Origin: Betaproteobacteria bacterium
Lineage (GTDB): Bacteria; Pseudomonadota; Gammaproteobacteria; Burkholderiales; SG8-41
Reading direction: 5' to 3'
NCBI GenBank assembly: GCA_016868035.1
Contig: VGID01000010.1
Location: forward strand, 1-64,000
DNA: 64,000 nt
Below, in pieces: positions 16,755-26,291 of this stretch. Below the pieces are notes generated by a model. The model was not told the origin of the DNA. It searched no databases and saw only the letters and a list, made by a program, of their open reading frames with translations. A program made the translations under genes and the position numbers. Each line of letters opens with the position of its first letter. Positions within the stretch are counted from its first letter, which is position 1.

Positions 16755-18047
16755 TCACGCGCGCGCGGGCGCGGGCGTCGCTTCCAGCTGGGCGCGCATC
16801 CACCAGAGGAGGAAGACGCCCGGCAGCGCGATCAGAAACGTCACGAAGAAGAACGGCGCCCACCCGATCGCCGCGACCATGTAGCCCGCCGCGGGCCCGA
16901 CGTAGACGCGCCCCACCGCCGCGAGCGCCGAGAGCAGCGCGTATTGCGTCGCGGTGAAGCGGTGGTCGCACTGCGACATGAGCAGCGCGACGAACGCCGC
17001 GGTGCCCATGCCGCCGCACAGGTTCTCCGCGGCCACGGCGGCGACCATCAGGGGATAACTCTTGCCCGCCAGCGCGAGCGCCATGAAGCCGAGGTTGGTC
17101 ACCGCCTGCAGCACCCCGAAGATGAGCAGCGCGCGGTAGAGCCCGAGCCCCGCCATCCAGGCGCCGCCCATCAGCGCGCCGGTGATGGTCGCCGCAAGCC
17201 CGAGCGCCTTGTTGATCGCGCCCACGTCGGTCGCCGTAAAACCCAGTCCCTGGATGAGGAACGCGGTGGTGAGGCTGCCGGCAAACGCATCGCCCAGCTT
17301 GTAGAGCACGATGAGGAGCAGGACCAGCCAGGCGCCGTTGCGCCCGAAGAATTCCTTCAGCGGCCCTGCGAACGCCGCGGTGAGCGTCTCCGGGGCGCGC
17401 CCCGGGTTCTCGGGCTCCGGCGCGAACCAGCTGGTGACCATTCCGACGAGCATGAGCGCGGCCATCAGGAAATACATGCCGTGCCAGCCGAGGATCTGGT
17501 CGGCGAGCACGAGCGCCAGTGCGCCGGACACGAGCATTGCGATCCGGTAGCCCAGCACCGAGATCGCCGCGCCCGCGCCGCGCTCGTGCTCCTTCAGCAC
17601 GTCGGTGCGGTAGGCGTCGAACACGATGTCCTGCGAGGCGGAGAGGAACGCAACCAGGAGCGCGATGAGCGCGAGAGCCCACGGCGATTCGCGCGGGGAG
17701 AGCGTCCCCATGAGCGCGATCGCCCCGAGCAGCGCCACCTGTGTCACGACGAGCCAGCCGCGCCGCCGCCCGAGGAATGGCGGGGTGTAGCGGTCCATCA
17801 GCGGCGCCCACAGGAACTTGTAGGTGTAGGGCTGGCCGACCAGCGTGAAAAGGCCGATCGTCTTGATGTCCACGGCCTCGACCGCCAGCCACGCCTGCAG
17901 CGTGCCCGCCGTGAGCGCGAGCGGCAGGCCGGAGGCAAAGCCGAGCAGGCACACGGCCGCGATGCGCCCGCTGCGGAACACCTCGAGGTACGGCGCGAGG
18001 CCGCCCTGAAGTCTCGAGTGTTGAGTGTCGAGTGTCGAGTTGGGCAT
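16755..18047 (-). CDS. AmpG-like MFS permease
   Basis: A 430-residue, about 12-helix major-facilitator protein of the AmpG (muropeptide permease) group. The conserved start YLEVFRSGRIAAVCLLGFASGLPLAL is followed by LVGQPYTYKFLWAPLMDRY and SASQDIVFDAYRTDVL, all AmpG-typical. Family members import anhydro-muropeptides for cell-wall recycling. The first 14 residues (PNSTLDTQHSRLQ) are encoded by heptamer repeats, so the true start may be further in, for example the GTG of the VFRSG segment. No recycling enzymes are adjacent, so substrate specificity is inferred from family only. Confidence 0.82.
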   Translation of the reverse strand: MPNSTLDTQHSRLQGGLAPYLEVFRSGRIAAVCLLGFASGLPLALTAGTLQAWLAVEAVDIKTIGLFTLVGQPYTYKFLWAPLMDRYTPPFLGRRRGWLVVTQVALLGAIALMGTLSPRESPWALALIALLVAFLSASQDIVFDAYRTDVLKEHERGAGAAISVLGYRIAMLVSGALALVLADQILGWHGMYFLMAALMLVGMVTSWFAPEPENPGRAPETLTAAFAGPLKEFFGRNGAWLVLLLIVLYKLGDAFAGSLTTAFLIQGLGFTATDVGAINKALGLAATITGALMGGAWMAGLGLYRALLIFGVLQAVTNLGFMALALAGKSYPLMVAAVAAENLCGGMGTAAFVALLMSQCDHRFTATQYALLSALAAVGRVYVGPAAGYMVAAIGWAPFFFVTFLIALPGVFLLWWMRAQLEATPAPARA

Positions 18048-18091
18048 GCGCGCTGTCCGACTCTAACTCATCACTCAAAACTACGCACTCA
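18016..18091. repeat. Heptamer array spanning the xth stop and the ampG start
   Basis: GAGTGTT, GAGTGTC, GAGTGTC and GAGTTGG occupy 18016-18043, just inside the AmpG-like gene. The inverted words CTCTAACTCATCACTCAAAA and GCACTCA reach into the xth stop codon (18091-18089). Confidence 0.82.
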
Positions 18092-18865
18092 AAACGGATA
18101 GTCGTAGTCGATTGTCAGCGGCGCGTGGTCCGAGAACCGCTGTTTCGTGTAGATCGCCGCGCGGCGAGCCGTCACCGCGAGCTTTCCAGTTGCGATGTGG
18201 TAGTCGATGCGCCACCCGACGTTCTTCTCCCACGCCCTGCCGCGGTTCGACCACCACGTGTACCGCTCGGGGCGGGGATCGATACGCCGGAACACGTCCA
18301 CCCACGTGAGCTCGTCGAACACCCGTGTGAGCCAGCTGCGCTCCTCCGGCAGGAATCCCGAGTTCTTCCGGTTGGCGCGCCAGTTCCTGAGGTCGATCTC
18401 CTTGTGCGCGATATTCCAGTCCCCGCACAGCACGATGTCACGGCCGCTTCCCGCGAGCTCGCGCAGGTGGGGAAAGAACAGCTCCATGAACCGGAACTTT
18501 ACCGCCTGCCGATCGGGTCCGCTCGACCCGGAAGGCAGGTAGACGGAAATAACGCTGAGCTTCCCGTAATCGGCCCGAAGATACCGGCCCTCGCGGTCGA
18601 TCTCGCGGATCCCGACGCCCTCCACCACCCGGTCGGGCGCGCGACGGGTGTAGAGCCCGACCCCGCTGTAGCCCTTCTTTTCCGCGCAGTGGAAGTAGCC
18701 ACGAAAGCGCCCGGGCGCACGGATCTCCTCGATGATGTCGGACGGCTGCGCTTTGATCTCCTGCACGCACACCATGTCGGCGCGGGACCGCGCGAGCCAC
18801 GCGCAGAAGCCCCTGCGGGCCGCCGAGCGTATGCCGTTGACGTTAAGGGTTATAATTCTCAGCAT
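18089..18865 (-). CDS. xth: Exodeoxyribonuclease III
   Basis: The 258-residue endonuclease/exonuclease/phosphatase-fold enzyme is a 3'-5' exonuclease and AP endonuclease in base-excision repair. The start ATG 18865 gives MLRIITLNVNGIRSAARRGF. Catalytic motifs follow in order: VCVQEIKAQ (metal Glu), VLCGDWNIAHKEIDLRNW (Asp, Asn), and FSDHAPLTIDY (Asp-His). It is divergent from pyrE, a pairing often seen in proteobacteria. The stop codon lies in a heptamer repeat shared with the next gene. Confidence 0.94.
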   Translation of the reverse strand: MLRIITLNVNGIRSAARRGFCAWLARSRADMVCVQEIKAQPSDIIEEIRAPGRFRGYFHCAEKKGYSGVGLYTRRAPDRVVEGVGIREIDREGRYLRADYGKLSVISVYLPSGSSGPDRQAVKFRFMELFFPHLRELAGSGRDIVLCGDWNIAHKEIDLRNWRANRKNSGFLPEERSWLTRVFDELTWVDVFRRIDPRPERYTWWSNRGRAWEKNVGWRIDYHIATGKLAVTARRAAIYTKQRFSDHAPLTIDYDYPF

Positions 18866-18947
18866 GTCTGGAAGCGTCGTGCCGAGTAGCGCGTTCAACC
18901 GGATGCGCCACACGCCGCGCGCCGGTTAACGCGCCTGCCGAACCGCC

Positions 18948-19601
18948 ATGGCGTCCGATTTCAGGCAGGAGTTCATCCGCTTCACGATCGAGCAGAAGGT
19001 CCTGCGTTTCGGCGAATTCAAGACCAAGGCGGGGCGCCTCTCACCCTACTTCTTCGATGCCGGCTTGTTCTACGACGGCGCAGCGCTGAAGGCGCTCGCG
19101 CAATTCTACGCGAAAGCCGTACTCGCCGCCGGCATACCATTCGAGATGCTGTTCGGTCCGGCCTACAAGGGCATCCCGCTCGTTGCCGCCGTCGCCATGG
19201 CGCTCGCCGACGCGGGACGCAACGTGCGCTACAGCTTCAACCGCAAAGAGGCCAAGGACCATGGCGAAGGCGGGGCCGTGATCGGGGCGCCGCTCGCGGG
19301 CCGGGTGCTGATCGTGGACGATGTGATCTCGGCGGGCACTTCGGTGCGCGAGTCTGTCAACCTGATTCGCGCTTCAAACGCTATACCCTGTGGCGTAGTG
19401 ATCGCGCTCGACCGAATGGAGCGCGGCAACGGCACGCTCTCCGCGGTCCAGGAGGTGCGGGCAAGCTATAATGTTCCGGTGATCAGCATCGCCACGCTGG
19501 ACGATCTGGTGCAGTATTTGAAGGCCGACACGCGGCATGCGGGCCACCTGGATGCCCTCGGCCGGTATCGCGAACAATATGGAGTTACCGGCAATGCATA
19601 A
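18948..19601 (+). CDS. pyrE: Orotate phosphoribosyltransferase
   Basis: The 217-residue enzyme makes orotidine 5'-monophosphate from orotate and PRPP in pyrimidine synthesis. It shows the flexible-loop and orotate-binding KTKAGRLSPYFFDAGLF, the loop NRKEAKDHGEGG and the PRPP-binding motif VLIVDDVISAGTSVRES. Length is standard. It is divergent from xth; its last 8 bp overlap the downstream coiled-coil gene. Confidence 0.96.
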   Translation: MASDFRQEFIRFTIEQKVLRFGEFKTKAGRLSPYFFDAGLFYDGAALKALAQFYAKAVLAAGIPFEMLFGPAYKGIPLVAAVAMALADAGRNVRYSFNRKEAKDHGEGGAVIGAPLAGRVLIVDDVISAGTSVRESVNLIRASNAIPCGVVIALDRMERGNGTLSAVQEVRASYNVPVISIATLDDLVQYLKADTRHAGHLDALGRYREQYGVTGNA

Positions 19602-20286
19602 CGGATACTCGCTGCGGGTCGCGGCGGTCATGCTCGCAGGGCTCGTCGGCGCGACGGGCGTCGGTCTCGGGGACGCCGCGGCGCAGAAGATCATCTGCTG
19701 GAAGGACAAGTCGGGCAAGGTCATCGGCTGTGGCGACCGCGTTCCGCACGAGTACCGGGACGCCGCTACCCAGGAGCTCGACCGGCGCGGGGTGACGCGC
19801 AAGGTCACCGAGTCGGCGGAAGACGCGGCCAAGCGCCGGGCGCAGGAGGAGGAACTCGCGCGGCAGAAAGCCGAGGAGGAAAAGCGGCTGGCCGATCTGC
19901 GGCGGCAGGACGCAGCGCTGCTCGCCACGTATTCGAGCGCGGAAGAGATCGATCAAAAGCGCGACCGTGAGCTGCAGCAGCTGGATGCACAGATGGACCA
20001 GCTGCAGGTTGCGCTCAAGAACGTGACCGAGCGCGCGAACGACCTGTCGGCGCGCAGCGCGGCGATGCAAAAGCAAAAGAAGCCGGTGCCGCCCGCGCTG
20101 GAGGAAGACATCGTCAAGACGAACCAGGAAAAAGAGCGGCTCGAGAGGACGATCGCCTCCCGGGAGAAGGAGAAGCAGCAGATCCGCAACCGCTACTTCG
20201 CGGACAGGAAGCGCTACCTGGAAATCAAGGGGAGCGCCGCCGCGCCCGCCGTTCCGACCCCGCCGCCCACCGCCGCCAAAAAATAG
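19594..20286 (+). CDS. Secreted coiled-coil protein with DUF4124-like N-terminus
   Basis: A 230-residue protein with a signal-type N-terminus (YSLRVAAVMLAGLVGATGVG), a short N-terminal domain beginning AQKIICWKDKSGKVIGCGDR that resembles DUF4124, and a long charged coiled coil (about residues 70-205, rich in Glu, Lys, Arg and Gln). It ends in an Ala/Pro tail. The ATG at 19594 overlaps the pyrE stop; ATG 19579 is an alternative. Periplasmic location is inferred. Function is unknown; the link to pyrE may be only positional. Confidence 0.7.
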   Translation: MHNGYSLRVAAVMLAGLVGATGVGLGDAAAQKIICWKDKSGKVIGCGDRVPHEYRDAATQELDRRGVTRKVTESAEDAAKRRAQEEELARQKAEEEKRLADLRRQDAALLATYSSAEEIDQKRDRELQQLDAQMDQLQVALKNVTERANDLSARSAAMQKQKKPVPPALEEDIVKTNQEKERLERTIASREKEKQQIRNRYFADRKRYLEIKGSAAAPAVPTPPPTAAKK

Positions 20287-20293
20287 GTCGAAT

Positions 20294-21727
20294 CTAGCCC
20301 GAGAGCTTGCGTTTCAGGATCTCGTTGACCTGCTGCGGGTTGGCCTTGCCCCGGGTCGCCTTCATCACCTGGCCCACCAGCGAGTTGAAGGCCTTCTCCT
20401 TGCCCGACCGGTAGTCCTCGGCCTGCCTCGCGTTCGCGGCGATCACTTCCTCGCAGATCCGCTCGAGCTCGCCGCTGTCGGAAATCTGCTTCAGGCCCCG
20501 ATACTCCACGATGGAATCAGCATCCATTCCTTCGTTCCACATGGCGTCGAAGACTTCTTTCGCTGCCCGTCCCGAAATAGTGTTGTCGGCAATCAGTTTA
20601 AGCAATCCGGCGAGGCGCTCGCTACTTACCGGTGCCTGGTGTATCTCCAAACCAGCGCGATTGAGCGAAGCCATAAACTCGTTCAACACCCAGCTTGCAC
20701 CAAGCTTATAGAAACCTGCTAGCCGCCTGACGAGGGCCTCGTAGAACTCGGAGAGTTCACGTGACTGTGTGAGCAGCCCGGCGTCGTAGCCGGACAGGCC
20801 ATATTCATCCTGGTAACGTCTTTGCCGCGCCTGCGGTAACTCGGGCAGGTTACTTCTTATCTCTCCGATCCACGACTCGGACACCTCTAGTGGCAAAAGG
20901 TCTGGATCGGGAAAATAACGGTAGTCGTGCGCGTCCTCCTTGGTGCGCATCGAGCGCGTCTCGTCCCGCGCGGCGTCGTAGAGCCGGGTTTCCTGCTCGA
21001 TCACCCCGCCGTCCTCCAGGATCCCGATCTGGCGCCGCGCCTCGAATTCGATCGCGCGCTCGAGAAAGCGGAAGGAGTTGAGGTTCTTGATCTCGCAGCG
21101 CGTGCCCAGCTTGTCCGAACCGGCCGGGCGCACCGACACGTTGGCGTCGCAGCGGAACGAGCCTTCCTGCATGTTGCCGTCGCAGATCTCGATCCAGCGC
21201 ACGAGCGCGTGCAGCGCACGGGCGTAGGCGACCGCTTCCTGGGCGCCGCTCATCTCGGGCTCGGAGACGATCTCGAGCAAGGGGGTGCCGGCGCGGTTCA
21301 AGTCGATGCCGGTGAAATCGTGGAAGCCCTCGTGCAGGGACTTGCCGGCGTCCTCCTCGAGGTGCGCGCGCGTCAGGCGAATTATTTTCTCCCTGCCGTC
21401 CACAAAAATGCCGATCGCTCCGCCCTGGACGATCGGCATCTCGTACTGGCTGATCTGGTAGCCCTTCGGAAGGTCGGGGTAGAAATAGTTCTTGCGCGCG
21501 AAGATCGAGCGCCGGTTGATTTTCCCGCCGACCGCGAGCCCGAAGCGCACGGCCTTGGCGACCGCCTCGCGGTTCGCAACGGGCAGCACGCCCGGCAGCG
21601 CGATGTCCACCTCGCAAGCCTGCGTGTTCGGCGGCGCGCCAAACGCGGTCGCCGCCCCCGAGAACATCTTCGAGCGCGTCGAGAGCTGGGCGTGCACTTC
21701 CAGCCCGATGACCGTTTCCCACTTCAT
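20294..21727 (-). CDS. gatB: Aspartyl/glutamyl-tRNA(Asn/Gln) amidotransferase subunit B
   Basis: The 477-residue kinase-like subunit of the GatCAB transamidosome activates misacylated Glu-tRNAGln or Asp-tRNAAsn. The start ATG 21727 gives [20 protein letters not shown]. The GatB motifs [31 protein letters not shown] and [13 protein letters not shown] are intact. The C-terminal tail domain (YqeY-like) ends [17 protein letters not shown]. The frame is open upstream of 21727, but those codons are heptamer repeats. It is the last gene of gatC-gatA-gatB. Confidence 0.96.
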   Translation of the reverse strand: MKWETVIGLEVHAQLSTRSKMFSGAATAFGAPPNTQACEVDIALPGVLPVANREAVAKAVRFGLAVGGKINRRSIFARKNYFYPDLPKGYQISQYEMPIVQGGAIGIFVDGREKIIRLTRAHLEEDAGKSLHEGFHDFTGIDLNRAGTPLLEIVSEPEMSGAQEAVAYARALHALVRWIEICDGNMQEGSFRCDANVSVRPAGSDKLGTRCEIKNLNSFRFLERAIEFEARRQIGILEDGGVIEQETRLYDAARDETRSMRTKEDAHDYRYFPDPDLLPLEVSESWIGEIRSNLPELPQARQRRYQDEYGLSGYDAGLLTQSRELSEFYEALVRRLAGFYKLGASWVLNEFMASLNRAGLEIHQAPVSSERLAGLLKLIADNTISGRAAKEVFDAMWNEGMDADSIVEYRGLKQISDSGELERICEEVIAANARQAEDYRSGKEKAFNSLVGQVMKATRGKANPQQVNEILKRKLSG

Positions 21728-21739
21728 GGCTGCTTCGCG

Positions 21740-21824
21740 GTAATGGGTAATGGGAAATGGGTAATGGATCTGCCCCTCACTCCTCACTCCTCACTCCTCA
21801 CTCCTCAATCCTCATTCCTCACTC
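21740..21824. repeat. Two opposed heptamer arrays between gatA and gatB
   Basis: GTAATGG, GTAATGG, GAAATGG and GTAATGG lie at 21740-21767. Seven words follow without interruption at 21776-21824: four CTCACTC, then CTCAATC, CTCATTC, CTCACTC. The gatA stop codon (21821-21819) is made by the last word, GAGTGAG in coding orientation. Confidence 0.92.
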
Positions 21825-23276
21825 GACGCCGGGCGGCGTCCTGGTGTGCCAGTCGGTCGCGCGCTGGTACTGATGCGCGACGTTGAGCATGCGCGCTTCC
21901 GCGAAGTAGTTGCCGATGATCTGCAGCCCCACCGGCAGACCCTTCGCGTCGAAGCCGCACGGGATGGACAGGCCCGGCAGCCCGGCGAGGTTGGCTGGTG
22001 TGGTGTAGATGTCGTTGAGATACATCTGCACCGGGTCGCCCATCTTCTCGCCGATCCGGAACGCCGTGGTGGGACTGGTCGGCCCCATGATCACGTCGCA
22101 GCGCTCGAACACCTCGGCGAAATCCCGGGCGATCAGCCGCCGCACGCGCTGCGCCTGGATGTAGTATGCATCGTAATAGCCGTGTGAGAGCACGTAGGTT
22201 CCGATCAGGATGCGCCGCTTCACTTCGGCCCCGAAACCCTGGGACCGGGTCTTCTTGTACATGTCCGCGAGGTCCGCGTATTCGGGCGCGCGGTAGCCGT
22301 AGCGCGCGCCGTCGTAGCGTGCAAGGTTGCTCGAGGCCTCCGCCGGCGCGAGCACGTAATACACCGGCACCGCGAGACGCATGTTGGGCAGGCTCACCTC
22401 CACGGTCGTGCAGCCGAGCCGGCCGAGTTCCGCGACCGCCGCTTCCACAGCCTTCACCACGTCGGCGGAGGCCCCTTCCGCGATGAATTCCTTCGGCAGC
22501 CCGATCCTCAACCCGGCGAGCGGCTTGCCAAGCTCACGCGCGTAGTTCTCACGCTCGCGCTCGAGCGAGGTGGAATCGCGCGCATCGTATCCGGCCATCG
22601 TCGTCATGAGCAGCGCGAGGTCCTCCGCCGTGCGCGCCATGGGACCGGCCTGGTCCAGGCTCGAAGCGAAAGCGATCATGCCGTAGCGCGACACCACGCC
22701 GTAGGTGGGCTTGAGCCCGCAGATGCCGGTCATCGCCGCGGGCTGCCGGATCGAGCCCCCGGTGTCCGTGCCCGTCGCCCCGGGCGCGAGCCGCGCCGCC
22801 ACCGCCGCCGCCGAGCCGCCCGAGCTGCCGCCGGGCACGGTGTGGACGTCCCAGGGGTTGCGAACCGGACCGTAATAGGAAGTCTCGCTCGACGAGCCCA
22901 TCGCGAACTCGTCCATGTTGGTCTTGCCGAGGTTCACCGCTCCCGCCGCATCGAGTTGCGCGACCACGTGCGCGTCGTACGGGGACACGAAATTCGAGAG
23001 CATTCTCGAACCGCAGGTGGTGCGCCAGCCGGCGGCGCAGAAGATGTCCTTCTGCGCGATGGGGATTCCGGTAAGCGGCTGTCCGCTGCCCGCACTGCGC
23101 CGCGCGTCGGCGGCCCTCGCCTGCGCCAGGCTGCGCTCCTCGTCGAGCGTGACAAAGCAGTTGTACTTCGCATTCAATGCCTTGATCCTGCTCAGGAAAT
23201 GCCCGGTCAGCTCGACGCTGGAGAGCTTGCGGGCGGCAAGCTCCGCGGAGAGACTGCTGATGGTGGCGTTGTCCAT
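21819..23276 (-). CDS. gatA: Aspartyl/glutamyl-tRNA(Asn/Gln) amidotransferase subunit A
   Basis: The 485-residue amidase releases ammonia from glutamine for tRNA-dependent Gln/Asn synthesis. The Lys-Ser-Ser triad of the amidase-signature family is present: Lys76 in [10 protein letters not shown], Ser151 in [15 protein letters not shown], and Ser175 in [12 protein letters not shown]. Length is standard. A 69-bp spacer with a GGCGGGG/CCCCGCC inverted repeat separates it from gatC. The stop codon is part of a heptamer array. Confidence 0.97.
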   Translation of the reverse strand: MDNATISSLSAELAARKLSSVELTGHFLSRIKALNAKYNCFVTLDEERSLAQARAADARRSAGSGQPLTGIPIAQKDIFCAAGWRTTCGSRMLSNFVSPYDAHVVAQLDAAGAVNLGKTNMDEFAMGSSSETSYYGPVRNPWDVHTVPGGSSGGSAAAVAARLAPGATGTDTGGSIRQPAAMTGICGLKPTYGVVSRYGMIAFASSLDQAGPMARTAEDLALLMTTMAGYDARDSTSLERERENYARELGKPLAGLRIGLPKEFIAEGASADVVKAVEAAVAELGRLGCTTVEVSLPNMRLAVPVYYVLAPAEASSNLARYDGARYGYRAPEYADLADMYKKTRSQGFGAEVKRRILIGTYVLSHGYYDAYYIQAQRVRRLIARDFAEVFERCDVIMGPTSPTTAFRIGEKMGDPVQMYLNDIYTTPANLAGLPGLSIPCGFDAKGLPVGLQIIGNYFAEARMLNVAHQYQRATDWHTRTPPGVE

Positions 23277-23345
23277 GCGAACCCCGTTAGGGGCGAGACG
23301 CGCGGCAGGCGGGGAATCTGCCCTTTACCCCCGCCCGTCTGCTCC

Positions 23346-23633
23346 TCACTCTATGACTTTGGGAACGAGGTATAGGCCGTTTTCAACGTGGGGGGCTATC
23401 GACTGGAACAGCGCATGCTGGTCGGTCTCGGTGACGGCGTCCTCGCGCAGCCGCTGCACGACATCGAGCGCGTGGGACATCGGTTCCACTCCGCCGGTGT
23501 CAACCGCCTGCATTTCGGCGATCAGGCCGAAGACGTCATTGAGTTGGGCAAGCGCCGCTTGCGCCTCGGCCTCGTCAATCCCGATGCGGGCCAGATGGGC
23601 GATGCGCCTGACGTCATCCAGCGACAATGCCAT
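23346..23633 (-). CDS. gatC: Aspartyl/glutamyl-tRNA(Asn/Gln) amidotransferase subunit C
   Basis: The 95-residue subunit wraps around the GatA/GatB interface. It begins [20 protein letters not shown] and contains [27 protein letters not shown], the GatC core, which is enough for a firm call despite the small size. First gene of gatC-gatA-gatB, divergent from mreB across a 91-bp spacer. Confidence 0.94.
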   Translation of the reverse strand: MALSLDDVRRIAHLARIGIDEAEAQAALAQLNDVFGLIAEMQAVDTGGVEPMSHALDVVQRLREDAVTETDQHALFQSIAPHVENGLYLVPKVIE

Positions 23634-23712
23634 AAAACCCCGATTCGAGCCTTAAAAATCGAAGCTGCATAGGGTATCATAACCGACTGATGCGAAGCAC
23701 CAAATGGTTTAG

Positions 23713-24768
<1,056 letters not shown>

Positions 24769-24778
24769 TGGCCGGGGG

Positions 24779-24857
24779 TTCCGGGTTCCGGGTTTCGTGT
24801 TCAAAGGCTTCGAGTGTGGACGTTGAACCTTGAACCCTGAACGCTGAACTCGAAGCT
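24779..24857. repeat. Heptamer array with inverted arm between mreB and mreC
   Basis: GTTCCGG words (24779-24792), then GTGTTCAAAGG. The opposite arm holds TTGAACC, TTGAACC and CTGAACG words at about 24823-24847. The arms are imperfectly complementary. Confidence 0.8.
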
Positions 24858-24859
24858 GA

Positions 24860-25756
24860 ATGGAACATTCCCCGCCGCCGTTTTTCAAGACCGGACCGAC
24901 ACCGCTAGCCCGCCTGCTGATCTTCTCCGCGCTGTCGTTCATGCTGCTGGCGGCCGACGCGCGTTTCGGCTATCTCGCGCCGTTGCGCCAGTTCGTGAGC
25001 ATCGTCGTCTATCCGTTCCAGCGCATCGCCGCCGCGCCCGCCGACATCCTCCGGCGCATCGGCGAGTTCTTCGTCACGCACTCCTCGCTACGCGAGGAGA
25101 ATGCCCGCCTGCTCCAGGAGATGCTCGCAAACTCGGCCAGCCTGCTGCAGCTCAAAGCGCTGCAGGCCGAGAACCGCCACCTGCGCGAGCTGCTCGCCGC
25201 GCGCAGCCGCATCACGCCCGAGGCGCGGCCGGCCGAGGTGCTCTACGCCGCCCGCGATCCGTTCTCGCGCAAGGTCATCATCGACCAGGGCGCGCGCAAC
25301 GAAGTGAAAGCGGGACAGGCGGTCGCGGACGCGCGCGGGGTGGTGGGGCAGGTGACGCGCGTCTACCCCTGGCTCGCCGAGGTGACGCTGCTCACGGACA
25401 AGGGACACGCCGTGCCGGTGCAGAATCTCCGCAGCGGGCTGCGCGGCGTGCTCTTCGGCGTGGGCCATGACGGCACCCTCGAGCTGAGGTTCATGCCGCT
25501 CAGCGCCGACGTGCAGCCGGGCGACCAGCTCGTCACCTCCGGAATCGACGGCACCTATCCCCCGGGCCTGCCGGTGGCGGAGGTGACCACCGTCGAGCGC
25601 GATGCGGCCCTCATGTTCGCGCGCATCCACGCAAGGCCGCTCTCCGGCGTCGCGAGCCACACCCACGTGCTCGTGCTCTCCTGGCAGCGCGACGTGCCGG
25701 AGCTGCCCGCCGAGCCCGCGCCCCAGCCGAAGCGGCGCAAGGGAAAGAAGGGCTGA
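24860..25756 (+). CDS. mreC: Rod shape-determining protein MreC
   Basis: A 298-residue bitopic periplasmic protein that scaffolds the elongasome and activates PBP2. It has a short cytoplasmic tail, one membrane helix (LLIFSALSFMLLAADARFGYL), a coiled coil (about residues 72-115) and the two-barrel MreC domain containing DPFSRKVIIDQGARNEVKAG. The C-terminus is a basic tail (PKRRKGKKG). mreD follows after 5 bp. Confidence 0.94.
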   Translation: MEHSPPPFFKTGPTPLARLLIFSALSFMLLAADARFGYLAPLRQFVSIVVYPFQRIAAAPADILRRIGEFFVTHSSLREENARLLQEMLANSASLLQLKALQAENRHLRELLAARSRITPEARPAEVLYAARDPFSRKVIIDQGARNEVKAGQAVADARGVVGQVTRVYPWLAEVTLLTDKGHAVPVQNLRSGLRGVLFGVGHDGTLELRFMPLSADVQPGDQLVTSGIDGTYPPGLPVAEVTTVERDAALMFARIHARPLSGVASHTHVLVLSWQRDVPELPAEPAPQPKRRKGKKG

Positions 25757-25761
25757 CGGCG

Positions 25762-26289
25762 ATGGCGCTGCGCCCCCCGCAATCGCACGAGATCCTGCGG
25801 CCCGCCCGGCCGGGCTTCATCGCGCTCACCCTCGCGGCGGCCCTGTTCGCGAACCTGCTGCCGTGGACCGGCGCCGCTCTCCTCATCAAGCCCGACTTTC
25901 TCGCCGTGATCCTGCTCTACTGGTGCGTGCGCGAGCCGCGCAAGATCGGCTTCGCCGTGGCGTGGCTGCTCGGGCTCACCATGGACATCGGCAACGCGAC
26001 GCTGTTCGGCCAGCATGCGCTCGCCTACACGCTGCTCGCCTACGCCGGGGTGACGCTGCACCGGCGCGTGGAGAGATTCACGATCGCCCAGCAGACGCTG
26101 CAGGTCGTGCCCATGCTGCTGCTCGTGCAGGTCGCAACGCTGCTCGTGCGCATGGCCGCGGGCGCGGACTTTCCGGGGTTGCTCTACTTTTCCGGAAGCC
26201 TGACGGGGGCGGCGCTGTGGCCGCTGCTCTCCACGCTGCTGCCGCTGCCGCAGCGCCCGAAGGCGAGCCCCGACCAGCCGGCAATTTGA
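25762..26289 (+). CDS. mreD: Rod shape-determining protein MreD
   Basis: A 175-residue polytopic inner-membrane protein of the elongasome with about five to six hydrophobic segments and little else, as usual for MreD. Conserved features include LLIKPDFLAVILLYWCVREP and GLTMDIGNATLFGQHALAYT. It sits between mreC and mrdA with only 2 bp before the mrdA start, which supports the assignment more than sequence alone. Confidence 0.92.
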   Translation: MALRPPQSHEILRPARPGFIALTLAAALFANLLPWTGAALLIKPDFLAVILLYWCVREPRKIGFAVAWLLGLTMDIGNATLFGQHALAYTLLAYAGVTLHRRVERFTIAQQTLQVVPMLLLVQVATLLVRMAAGADFPGLLYFSGSLTGAALWPLLSTLLPLPQRPKASPDQPAI

Positions 26290-26291
26290 CC

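Noticed and set aside
18846..18857. TTGACG and TATAAT as a pyrE promoter
   Set aside because: The two boxes are only about 8 bp apart and lie in the first codons of xth, where they encode ordinary family residues.
21776..21824. Possible CRISPR-like array
   Set aside because: The repeats are 7 bp with no spacers and no cas genes nearby; they belong to the heptamer family.
20927..21886. Plus-strand frame opposite gatB
   Set aside because: Shadow of gatB; low-complexity Arg/Ala/Leu composition with no recognisable motif.
23296..23341. GGCGGGG/CCCCGCC hairpin between gatC and gatA as a terminator
   Set aside because: There is no T-tract and the genes form one operon; more likely part of the spacer-repeat pattern.
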